Virus record (IMG/VR): IMGVR_UViG_3300047667_000364
Coordinates: 1 to 24,151 of that record
Direction: 5' to 3' (one strand)
Origin: a virus
DNA length: 24,151 bases
The position numbers and the translations under genes are program-made. The notes beneath the pieces were generated by a model. That model searched no databases, had not been told where the DNA came from, and worked only from the letters and a program-made list of their open reading frames with translations. This document shows positions 15,550 to 22,020 of the stretch, piece by piece. Position 1 is the first letter of the stretch. Each line of letters opens with the position of its first letter.

Positions 15550-15736
15550 CTTAATTCCCGACGATATCGGCAAACTCGCGACGTTGGTCGGTATTGTTTT
15601 AAGCACGGTATTAATATACACGCACTGGAGAAAGGGCCGGATCGAGTATGAAAAAACGCGACTAGAGATCTTACTGCTTAAACAGAAAGAGGCGGAGCGC
15701 GTAGAAGCGGCCCGCCTCGGATCAAACGAGGACTGA
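15449..15736 (+). CDS. Holin-like membrane protein with coiled-coil tail
   Basis: A 95-aa protein starting at ATG 15449 in an ATGA overlap with the preceding stop; no good independent ribosome site is seen, so translation is probably coupled. One membrane helix lies at about residues 41-57 (LATLVGIVLSTVLIYTHW), directly followed by a basic then heptad-like helix (RKGRIEYEKTRLEILLLKQK, EAERVEAARL). This single-TM plus charged-coil plan resembles small phage holins. It is the last gene of the rightward late operon: TGA at 15734-15736 is two bases from the end of the opposing gene. A spanin-type role is an alternative. Confidence 0.6.
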   Translation: MSARDVVTEIVQNPRIASAVASLTTGTGVGTILDLIPDDIGKLATLVGIVLSTVLIYTHWRKGRIEYEKTRLEILLLKQKEAERVEAARLGSNED

Positions 15737-15738
15737 AG

Positions 15739-15969
15739 CTATTTTTTAGGATTCGAACGTATTATCCCCCGAACGTGATCGCGCTTGAACTTTTCGACCT
15801 GCTCAACGGTCGGACTATACGGTATCAGATACCGGGCGATCGATCTTTTGCTATCTTTAAACTTGATCGCTATCTCTCCTAGGCTTGCGCCCTCGGCGTA
15901 CATCTCGGCAATGCGATCGCCGCGCGTTGGTAAAAACAACTTCGCCCATTCTTCTAAATCTTTGCTCAT
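15739..15969 (-). CDS. Small helix-turn-helix protein
   Basis: A 76-aa protein translated leftward from ATG 15969. This start, not the one 57 bases earlier, is chosen because AAAGGAT lies just upstream and the longer version would overlap the polymerase gene. Residues about 15-46 read as a helix-turn-helix: RGDRIAEMYAEGASLGEIAI followed by KFKDSKRSIARYL, as in Trp-repressor or sigma-region-4-like DNA readers. The C-terminus is basic. It is the last gene of the replication operon, five bases after the polymerase stop, and could be a regulator or DNA-binding helper. The family is not named with confidence. Confidence 0.65.
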   Translation of the reverse strand: MSKDLEEWAKLFLPTRGDRIAEMYAEGASLGEIAIKFKDSKRSIARYLIPYSPTVEQVEKFKRDHVRGIIRSNPKK

Positions 15970-15974
15970 ACTTT

Positions 15975-18383
15975 TTAATCCTTTTGATATCGTTGGTGTG
16001 TCCAGCCGGCCGCTTTTAACGGCCACCAGCTAGCCCAGGCGGGACGCTCAGAAAAGACGGCGCACATGTCGTCTACTGACCCAAAGTCCTCGGGTACTTC
16101 TGCGCAACCTTCGTCGTGTGTGTGCATTACGATCGAATAGCCGGCCGCTTCGGCGCGCTCAAGTGCTAAGAATTGAATATCGGCGCTAACCGCTTGTACA
16201 TAGTTTTCAAATAGTCGCCCGCCGTAAGTTTCTAAGACTTGCCAGCCTACCGCGCCTTTTTTTGGGTTGCTATTGTGGCCCTCAAAGGTGATTCGCCAAG
16301 TGTCACGGACTTTAGTCTTAACCCATTCACCGTCGATCCTTTCGCTAGTACAGTCGCGCCCGAGCTTGTCGTGCGTTTGTGTCAAGCGTGGCTTGTGGTA
16401 GTGCAGGAAGCGCCCAGAGGGGAGACGACAAAACAGTATATCATTGTGGACCGCGTAACTTATGTCGATGTAAGGAAAGCACTCGCCGGGGTTCAGTATG
16501 GCTTTGATCGCCATGCCCTCAAGCCCGAAAAGCTCTGGTTTATAGTCCCATTTACCCGGCCCGCAGTGTGAATATTGCCCGCCCCACGCGCGTTCGATCT
16601 CCGGCGACTCGGCTCTCCACTTTAAAATATCGGCTTTGATCTCCGCGTCCGTCATAAAGTCGCCCGCACCAAAGGCCAGAAACGCCCCGATCCAGCCGCC
16701 GTACCCCGCCGCGAGCTCGCGCACTTTGCCGATCGTTTTTCGGGCAGGGTGGTGCATGCCATTGTCTTTTTTATATTGTAAAATTTCTGCAAAAGAGATC
16801 CCCGTAGCATTGGCGGCGCTTTGCTCGTAGATCTTCCCGTGTGTGCCGAATATATCGATCCGCCATTGGCAACGCGATACGCACGCGGCCGCCACGGCTT
16901 CGATCGCCGAGAAGTCAACACATATCAGCTTTTTACCTTTTGAGGCGATGAACAGGCCGCGCAGACAGCCGCACATAAGCGCCACCACGTCGCCCCAAAC
17001 GTCGATCAGATCGTCAAGATTTTGGCGCATGATGTCACTTATAGCGTATTCGACAGACTCAACGGTCCAGTCGTTATTTTGAGTAAACCGATTATTCATG
17101 CACTCTGGGCAGTCTTCGCACTTTGCGCCGACATGGCGGCCGCAAAAGTCGCACGTCTTAGACTTGGGTCCTTTGGCTGTTATGTTTTGCAGTTGTGCGC
17201 CGCCGGAGCTAGCGCGCCCGGTCCGGTCCGCCCCGCAGTACATATATTGATCGCGTAGGCGCCCGTCGCTACTGACTTGTAATTTTATTGTGTGAAGCTT
17301 TTTAATATTCGCGGATCCTAGCGCTTGGCGGATCTCAAGTGCTCGGCGTACGTTGTGCCCTAGCGCGTCGCGTTTTAAAAACTCCTCGATCGTTTCGGCT
17401 TGCATGTCGGGCAAATTAATGCCAACGGACGAAAGCCAGCGCAAAAAAGATGCCGTTTCGTTGACGGTGCCGACCGCCCCGCCGGTGATCTCGCACAACT
17501 CAAGTGTAAAGCGCTTTGTCACTTCGTCGAGTATGTAAAGCATGGCGTCGAGCGCTTTCACGTCTACTTGTACGCCGCGCGCGTTGATAGTCTGATCGTG
17601 TAACCATTGGCGGCGCTCGGCTCCGGTCAGGTCGGGGATCCGTGCGGCGGCGTCGTCTTCCGCTTTTACGTCGTCAAGGTTATAAGTGTAAAATTTTGCA
17701 AAGTCCGCCCAATCGCTTAAGGGCGTGCGCCTAAACGATCGGCGAGCCTTTGTCAAGCTATGAGGGCGCGTTAGTTTTTGGATCAGTGCTTTACCCGCCG
17801 GATCCTTTCGCATTGAGTCAAGGACCGTCGCAGCTTTATCAAGGCCACCAGGCAAGCTAAAGCGGCGAGACCTGGACATAACGCAAACGGTCTGATCGAG
17901 AGGTAAGAGCGGCCAGCCGTGCTTCCGCACGCCGACCACGTTCCAGATCCACCATTCAAACGTTGAATTCCACGCCTCGATCATACCGCCGCTGGCAATG
18001 TGACCTAATAGGTCGCGCGGCTCAGGTGATCCGGGGATCCAAAGCTTGCGCCCTTGGCCGTTCTTCAAGTCGTACGCGAGCGACAAGATCGCCGCGCTTG
18101 GGTGCGTTGCGTAGTTGGGCGTCCCGACAAGAGGCAAACCCCCTTGCTTGCCGGTTCTAGCGCTTGTAACCTTGCCGGTCGCGTGATCGATAGTGTAGCC
18201 GGCTTCGCTGTAGGTCTCAAAGTCCATCGACGGAAGCACGGTCGAGCGAGTGATCCCGACGTTTTCGATTATCTGTCCGGCGCGTAGGTCGTAAGGCTCG
18301 ACCGAGACGCAGAGGTCGTCGGCGTGCAGGTCGTCGGTCCAGAACGCCGCGTCGCTCTCGGGGTGGTAGAATAGCCCTAACAC
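15975..18383 (-). CDS. Family A DNA polymerase with 3'-5' exonuclease domain
   Basis: An 802-aa replicative polymerase. The exonuclease domain shows DFET (residues 54-57), WNSTFEWW (138-145) and YNLDDVKAEDD (234-244), matching Exo I-III. The polymerase domain shows motif A VDFSAIEA (D490), motif B RKTIGKVRELAAGYGG (548-563) and motif C HDE (756-758). A cysteine cluster (C411, C414, C425, C428, also C422) after LQNITAKGP suggests a zinc ribbon inserted before the palm, as in a known group of phage polymerases. All catalytic acids are present. At the position equivalent to E. coli Phe762 there is Leu557. It starts at GTG 18383, overlapping the preceding stop by one base, with GAGGG just upstream. 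Confidence 0.93.
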   Translation of the reverse strand: MLGLFYHPESDAAFWTDDLHADDLCVSVEPYDLRAGQIIENVGITRSTVLPSMDFETYSEAGYTIDHATGKVTSARTGKQGGLPLVGTPNYATHPSAAILSLAYDLKNGQGRKLWIPGSPEPRDLLGHIASGGMIEAWNSTFEWWIWNVVGVRKHGWPLLPLDQTVCVMSRSRRFSLPGGLDKAATVLDSMRKDPAGKALIQKLTRPHSLTKARRSFRRTPLSDWADFAKFYTYNLDDVKAEDDAAARIPDLTGAERRQWLHDQTINARGVQVDVKALDAMLYILDEVTKRFTLELCEITGGAVGTVNETASFLRWLSSVGINLPDMQAETIEEFLKRDALGHNVRRALEIRQALGSANIKKLHTIKLQVSSDGRLRDQYMYCGADRTGRASSGGAQLQNITAKGPKSKTCDFCGRHVGAKCEDCPECMNNRFTQNNDWTVESVEYAISDIMRQNLDDLIDVWGDVVALMCGCLRGLFIASKGKKLICVDFSAIEAVAAACVSRCQWRIDIFGTHGKIYEQSAANATGISFAEILQYKKDNGMHHPARKTIGKVRELAAGYGGWIGAFLAFGAGDFMTDAEIKADILKWRAESPEIERAWGGQYSHCGPGKWDYKPELFGLEGMAIKAILNPGECFPYIDISYAVHNDILFCRLPSGRFLHYHKPRLTQTHDKLGRDCTSERIDGEWVKTKVRDTWRITFEGHNSNPKKGAVGWQVLETYGGRLFENYVQAVSADIQFLALERAEAAGYSIVMHTHDEGCAEVPEDFGSVDDMCAVFSERPAWASWWPLKAAGWTHQRYQKD

Positions 18384-18625
18384 TACAAGCCCTCTTCGTC
18401 GGCGTCGAGCGCTTCACTAGCGCCCCATATAAAGCGGGCGGCGTAAAAAACGGCTTTAATCTTACCTAAAAAAGTTAGATCAGCGATTAAAATATATTTA
18501 GGGTTACGCACGCCCCGAGGCGCGGCGCTTTTAACGCGCGCTTTGACTAGGTCGTCGTTATGTGTAAGGACCAGATCGCCGCGTAGGTCTAGGATCTGTT
18601 TTCCATTTAAACGGTAAAAGTACAT
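18383..18625 (-). CDS. Unknown 80-aa protein upstream of the polymerase
   Basis: The start is set at ATG 18625 because it forms a TAATG overlap with the stop of the preceding small gene and has AAGGGG eight bases upstream; a GTG 57 bases earlier would lengthen it but would overlap that gene in another frame. The protein is basic in the first half (YRLNGKQILDLRGDLVLTHN, VKARVKSAAPRGVRN) with a beta-strand pattern, then a mildly hydrophobic stretch (FLGKIKAVFYAARFIWG) and an acidic end (DADEEGL). The stop overlaps the polymerase GTG. I do not recognise it; a small replication accessory protein is plausible from context. Confidence 0.7.
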   Translation of the reverse strand: MYFYRLNGKQILDLRGDLVLTHNDDLVKARVKSAAPRGVRNPKYILIADLTFLGKIKAVFYAARFIWGASEALDADEEGL

Positions 18626-18786
18626 TACTCGATCCCCTTTTTTAGCCACATGATCGCCTGTGAAAAGTTCATAGCGGCCCACGTTAGCTCAGCGAACCCA
18701 GCCCCCGCCGCCTCGGTTTCCATCAACAGCTCGCCGCCTTGGGCCTCCAAGTCTTTGATCTTTTGTTCCAGTGTTTCTTTTGGCAT
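18625..18786 (-). CDS. 53-aa helical protein, unknown
   Basis: The ORF runs leftward from ATG 18786 to TAA 18627-18625. GAGG lies five bases before the ATG, just after an intrinsic terminator, and the stop shares a base with the next ATG (TAATG). Residues 1-22 look like an amphipathic coiled-coil helix (KETLEQKIKDLEAQGGELL); the rest is Ala-rich and amphipathic (TWAAMNFSQAIMWLKK). This fills what would otherwise be an unexplained gap between the SSB and the polymerase-proximal genes. No family recognised. Confidence 0.7.
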   Translation of the reverse strand: MPKETLEQKIKDLEAQGGELLMETEAAGAGFAELTWAAMNFSQAIMWLKKGIE

Positions 18787-18795
18787 AAGTACCTC

Positions 18796-18822
18796 AAAAG
18801 CGCCCGCGGTTTAGACGGGCGC
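18796..18822 (-). terminator. Intrinsic terminator / attenuator after the SSB gene
   Basis: On the - strand GCGCCCG (18822-18816) pairs perfectly with CGGGCGC (18806-18800) around a 9-nt loop, followed by TTTT (18799-18796). It starts 8 nt after the SSB stop and ends 9 nt before the next start. The T-run is short, so read-through to the polymerase genes is likely and expression after it would be reduced. Confidence 0.65.
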
Positions 18823-18830
18823 GGGTTGCT

Positions 18831-19790
18831 TTATTGTGGTAAATAGTTTGTCGCTTGGCTTGGGTAAGGGTTACCGTTGCCTTGCGCCTGCGCGCTTATT
18901 AGCTTAGCCATACCCCATTCCACTAGCTGGGCTTCGGTGTGACCCTCGGCCATCGCTTTCTCGTACGTTACCGGTGAACCGGGCAGCATCTCAACGCCTG
19001 GAGCGGGCTTTTGTTGAGCGTATGGGTTACCCGCGCTTTGTTGTTGTTGTTGTGGCGCGCTTATTAGCTTAGCCATACCCCATTCCACTAGTTGGGCTTC
19101 GGTGTGACCCTCGGCCATCGCTTTCTCGTACGTTACCGGCGAACCGGGCAGCATCTCAACGCCTGGAGCGGGCTTTTGTTGAGCGTATGGGTTACCCGCG
19201 CTTTGTTGTTGTTGTTGAGCGTACGGGTTACCGCCTCCTTGCGGTTGTTGTTGTTGAGCGTGAGCGCCGAAAGCGGCCGCCGCGTTAGCACCGCTACCGC
19301 CGATCGTGATCGGGCTTGCCCCCGCAGAGACTAGAGGGCAAAAGCCTTGCAAACCGAACCCGATCCCTTTTTGCTTGTTTTCATAAGGGAACGAATTCAC
19401 CAAAACATTCACTTTTTGACCAGTAAAAAGCGTAGGCCCCCAGACCATAGGCCCTTGTATGAGTTCGCCGGTTTCGCTGTAACATTGCGGCGCGTGTTGG
19501 GTCTTAACACTCATTTTGATCCAGCCATTAAAAAGCCCGTCTAAGTCGGACGCCCCTAGGACTTTTAAAGGCCAGTTGCCGCCGTTCGGCATAACCCCCG
19601 CCCATTTTGAGCGCTGCAGCTCTTGCGCGGCTAGGCTCTCTAGTAGAAGCTTATCGGAACTAGTCGGGGAGATCACTATCCCGAGCTCATAGCTCAGAAC
19701 CCCCTCGTTGTTAGCCTTCGGGATTTTTATACCTTCCCAGACTACGGTCGCGCCTTCGATCATTACATTGTTTTCGTCAATTTTTGACAT
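18831..19790 (-). CDS. Enc34-type (DUF2815) ssDNA-binding protein with duplicated C-terminus
   Basis: A 319-aa protein that should coat single-stranded DNA during replication. Residues about 1-155 match the DUF2815/Enc34 SSB plan: MIEGATVVWEGIKIPKANNE, then LAAQELQRSKWAG, LKVLGASDLDG, a KTQHAPQCYSETGE block and, near its end, LFTGQKVNVLVNSFPYEN with KGIGFGLQGF. The rest is a Gln/Gly/Pro-rich linker (GNPYAQQQQQ) plus two nearly identical copies of a 55-residue unit containing VTYEKAMAEGHTEAQLVEWG. Related short helical motifs occur at the ends of other phage proteins. No acidic C-terminal tail is seen. AAAAGGAT precedes ATG 19790, overlapping the end of the nuclease gene region. The terminator above follows it. 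Confidence 0.75.
   Translation of the reverse strand: MSKIDENNVMIEGATVVWEGIKIPKANNEGVLSYELGIVISPTSSDKLLLESLAAQELQRSKWAGVMPNGGNWPLKVLGASDLDGLFNGWIKMSVKTQHAPQCYSETGELIQGPMVWGPTLFTGQKVNVLVNSFPYENKQKGIGFGLQGFCPLVSAGASPITIGGSGANAAAAFGAHAQQQQPQGGGNPYAQQQQQSAGNPYAQQKPAPGVEMLPGSPVTYEKAMAEGHTEAQLVEWGMAKLISAPQQQQQSAGNPYAQQKPAPGVEMLPGSPVTYEKAMAEGHTEAQLVEWGMAKLISAQAQGNGNPYPSQATNYLPQ
18891..19218 (-). repeat. Two-copy 165-bp direct tandem repeat in the SSB gene
   Basis: Copy one (18891-19053) and copy two (19056-19218) have a period of 165 bp, exactly 55 codons. Within 163 aligned bases I find two differences (18927 C versus 19092 T, 18975 T versus 19140 C), and both are silent, so the encoded units are identical. 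Runs of GTT (CAA Gln codons on the coding strand) flank each copy, which would favour slippage or recombination. The pattern indicates a recent in-frame duplication. Confidence 0.95.
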
Positions 19791-19793
19791 AAT

Positions 19794-20948
19794 CTAGATC
19801 CTTTTAAATGCCTTGGCTACTTTAGAGTCCGCGGCTTTGGTTAATTTTACGCCCTGAAGTGGGCGCGTTGTGATTGATTTTATCATCGCCTTAAGGCTTT
19901 CGTCCTTCGCAGTCGAAAGCGCCTGTGTGGGCGTTATTAGTCCCGGTTTTGCGACTTCAAGGCCGGCCGACTTGCAGAGCATGATCACGACTGCAGGATC
20001 AGCCGTCCACTTTAAGTTCCCGCGGGCGCTTTCTAGCGTGTACCCAGTGCCCGGCGTCGAAGCTTTGATATGCTCTTCAACGGCTTGCGCTCTCGCTTTT
20101 AACAAAGTCATCGAGTCTTGCAGTATGCCGAACTCGGTCCCTAGTTGCTCGGGCGTTTGTTTGTGCATCGCGTACTCGGTGCGTGCAAAGTCCGCCAAAG
20201 CGTACGAGGCAAGCGTGGCGCCTTGGCACTCTGCGATCGCGGGGCAGTCGCGGCAATGCTTCCCCGGCGTTAGCGTTGGACTAGTGCCGAGCGCCTCGTA
20301 AGCTTGCGCGCTCAGTTGGTTATAATAACCGCGAAGCTCGGCGGCGTTGACGACCCACTCTTCGACCGCCCCGCCGGCCTTATAGGCGAACGGTTGTACG
20401 ACTCGGTGATGAACCGTTATATGCTGCTCTGCTTGTCCGTCAATTTCTAACCGGTTTATGATCCCCTTAGTGTAATCGATTAGTTGAAGGTTACAGACCG
20501 CCGATACGTGCCGGTGTCCGTGCTTATACTCCCATAAAAACAAATGACCTTTGGCGTGAATCCACATGAAAGCGTCTAACGTCCCCCAGTTCTCGGGGTG
20601 GATGTCGGGCATGTAGAGACGTTGCTCGACTTCTATGAGCTGTAAGCCCCCGAACTCTTGCGCAACGTGCAGAACGTCGGAGACGTAAACCGCCGCCCCT
20701 TCGGCCATTTCCTCGTCGATGGTTATGCCGTTTGGTGCTTTTTTACCGATCCATTCGTATGGAGACGGGCACCCCCCGTCGGAAGACTTGTAGCGCTCTA
20801 AGACCTCGGAGCCGACCCAATGCGCCGCCGTGCCGATCTCCGCTTCCGGCGTCGTAAAGTCGGGGTAGCTCAGACCGGCACGTACCGACCCGGCGCAATG
20901 CCCCCAAACGGGGGCGGAGCTAGGCGCGAGGACCGCGTGTTCTTCCAT
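19794..20948 (-). CDS. DUF2800 Cas4/RecB-like nuclease, putative Fe-S
   Basis: A 384-aa phage PD-(D/E)XK protein. Residues about 38-50 (IGTAAHWVGSEVL) supply the family His; GTLDAF gives D125; LWEYKHGHRHV gives E140 and K142 of the E-x-K. One N-terminal Cys (C18 in WGHC) and three C-terminal ones (C232, C235, C241 in HCRDCPAIAEC) fit a Cas4/AddB-type [4Fe-4S] cluster. In this family the protein is thought to process DNA ends or act in phage recombination, next to an ssDNA-binding protein. It starts by a TAATG overlap with the upstream gene and ends four bases before the SSB. The nuclease call comes from motifs; activity is inference. Confidence 0.8.
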   Translation of the reverse strand: MEEHAVLAPSSAPVWGHCAGSVRAGLSYPDFTTPEAEIGTAAHWVGSEVLERYKSSDGGCPSPYEWIGKKAPNGITIDEEMAEGAAVYVSDVLHVAQEFGGLQLIEVEQRLYMPDIHPENWGTLDAFMWIHAKGHLFLWEYKHGHRHVSAVCNLQLIDYTKGIINRLEIDGQAEQHITVHHRVVQPFAYKAGGAVEEWVVNAAELRGYYNQLSAQAYEALGTSPTLTPGKHCRDCPAIAECQGATLASYALADFARTEYAMHKQTPEQLGTEFGILQDSMTLLKARAQAVEEHIKASTPGTGYTLESARGNLKWTADPAVVIMLCKSAGLEVAKPGLITPTQALSTAKDESLKAMIKSITTRPLQGVKLTKAADSKVAKAFKRI

Positions 20949-21685
20949 TATGCTAGATACTCGTAAACTTCGCGTACTTTGTCGCCCGTCGCGTCTTGCA
21001 CTAAGTCAATTGTTGAAAGGTTAAGAGCTTTGAAAGCCGCTTCTAAGTGGTGCGCCTCATAGTTGCCGGCCGTTTGTTGGTTAGCAAACCAAGACATAAG
21101 CTCAGCGAAGTTCTTCGGCTCGTTTGCGTCGGCTACCGGCGTCTTTTTGAAAGCGTTGGCGGCTTTTTGAGGGTCCGGGGCGGGCTCGTCTTTGGGAGTT
21201 TCTTGCTCGTGATTAAGGAGTAGTTGTGCGGCGTACCATTCTTCGTATACGCCCTCAACTAGGCCTTTGCGCTTTTTCCATTGGCCTTTTTGCTTGCCGC
21301 TCGCGTAGAACGGGATCGCAGCCTCACCGCAAAACTTATCATCAAACGCTACAAGCTTTTCGTCGACGCGCTCCTCAGCCTTGCCGACTTGCTCATAAGC
21401 GCCGTGACTATCGCCGCGCGTTTGTGTCTCGCCGGGCTTTGGGTCGGGGGTATGTTGGTAAAGATTGTCGCGTTCTTCGGTTTTAGCTTCCTCTGTGCGC
21501 GTGTCCGCGGGGTTAAAAGCCTTGCGAAAGCTATCGGCTAGGACTACGTCCGAGGCTTTGAGGCTTACTTTTACCTGTTCGCCGTCCAGCCCGTCCAGCC
21601 CTTCGCCTTGACCGATAGCGATAAGCGCTCGCCCTATTGCTAGCGCTATATCTGATCGGTCGGAGGGAAATTCTATTTTAATCAT
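20948..21685 (-). CDS. Conserved phage protein of unknown function, first gene of leftward operon
   Basis: Start chosen at ATG 21685 because AAAGGATC lies upstream; the ATG 39 bases earlier (21724) has no ribosome site and lies inside the promoter region. This gives 245 aa. The N-terminus (IKIEFPSDRSDIALAIGRAL) is followed by an acidic linker, then a FCGEAAIPFYASGKQKGQW block with KKRKG, of a kind seen in other phage proteins encoded with replication or recombination genes, and a helical C-terminus. The charged, possibly disordered middle (residues about 70-120) has no motif. It overlaps the nuclease start by TAATG. Function not known; its position next to nuclease and SSB suggests DNA metabolism. 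Confidence 0.75.
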   Translation of the reverse strand: MIKIEFPSDRSDIALAIGRALIAIGQGEGLDGLDGEQVKVSLKASDVVLADSFRKAFNPADTRTEEAKTEERDNLYQHTPDPKPGETQTRGDSHGAYEQVGKAEERVDEKLVAFDDKFCGEAAIPFYASGKQKGQWKKRKGLVEGVYEEWYAAQLLLNHEQETPKDEPAPDPQKAANAFKKTPVADANEPKNFAELMSWFANQQTAGNYEAHHLEAAFKALNLSTIDLVQDATGDKVREVYEYLA

Positions 21686-21707
21686 CTTTTGATCCTTTGG
21701 TTTGTTG

Positions 21708-21736
21708 TTGACTGGCCCCGACATTAATGCTAATTT
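21708..21736 (+). promoter_or_regulatory. Sigma70-like promoter for the rightward helicase operon
   Basis: TTGACT (21708-21713), 17 bases, then TAATTT (21731-21736); the next gene starts at 21772. The -35 pair of the two promoters forms an inverted repeat GTTGAC (21707-21712) / GTCAAC (21745-21750), and CATTAATG (21722-21729) is a palindrome between them, so an operator here is possible. Confidence 0.6.
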
Positions 21737-21749
21737 TCCAACTTGTCAA
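21721..21749 (-). promoter_or_regulatory. Sigma70-like promoter for the leftward replication operon
   Basis: On the - strand TTGACA (21749-21744, consensus -35) is followed by 17 bases and TAATGT (21726-21721). The first gene starts at 21685, with AAAGGAT between. The opposing promoter overlaps it. Confidence 0.65.
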
Positions 21750-21771
21750 CTAATTAATTAAAAGTAAAAGT

Positions 21772-22020
21772 ATGAAAGACGCGACGCACTTCCTACACCC
21801 ACATCATTTTAAAGTTAGTAAGAACGACGTTTTAATTTGGAAAGCTAAAAAGTGGAATCCTAGCGCGTACAGTGTGCCCGGTTACTTCTTAATGCAACCG
21901 GAGCTCGTAGACTTAAACAAAGCGGGAGACGACCCGGCCGCTAAGTTTATGAGGGCGTACGGCTTGCGGCGCTCCCAGGTAAACAAAATGTTATCAGATG
22001 GGGTTCTTAAAATTGATTAA
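21772..22020 (+). CDS. Unknown 82-aa protein, first gene of rightward operon
   Basis: A small basic protein (THFLHPHHFKVSKNDVLIWK, then KAKKWNPSAYSVPGYF) with a helical C-terminus (FMRAYGLRRSQVNKMLSDGV) that could read as a loose helix-turn-helix. No membrane segment or signal peptide. No strong ribosome site is visible: an AAAAGTAAAAGT tract precedes the ATG. It overlaps the helicase start by 23 nt. As the first gene after the divergent promoter it may have an early or regulatory role, but I do not recognise the family. Confidence 0.6.
   Translation: MKDATHFLHPHHFKVSKNDVLIWKAKKWNPSAYSVPGYFLMQPELVDLNKAGDDPAAKFMRAYGLRRSQVNKMLSDGVLKID

Noticed and set aside
15970-16026. Longer start for the small helix-turn-helix protein
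   Set aside because: It would lie inside the polymerase gene; ATG 15969 has AAAGGAT upstream and follows the polymerase stop by five bases.
18626-18682. GTG start giving a 99-aa version of the gene before the polymerase
   Set aside because: This region is coded in another frame by the 53-aa gene, and the ATG at 18625 has both a ribosome site and TAATG coupling.
19010-19260. Regularly spaced GTT/CAA-rich repeats as a possible CRISPR-like array
   Set aside because: The repeats are in-frame Gln codons and a protein-level tandem duplication, with no spacers or palindromic repeat units.
21226-21541. Two + strand ORFs opposite the conserved unknown gene
   Set aside because: Both are in antisense frames of a gene with operon coupling and a conserved block; no start signals.
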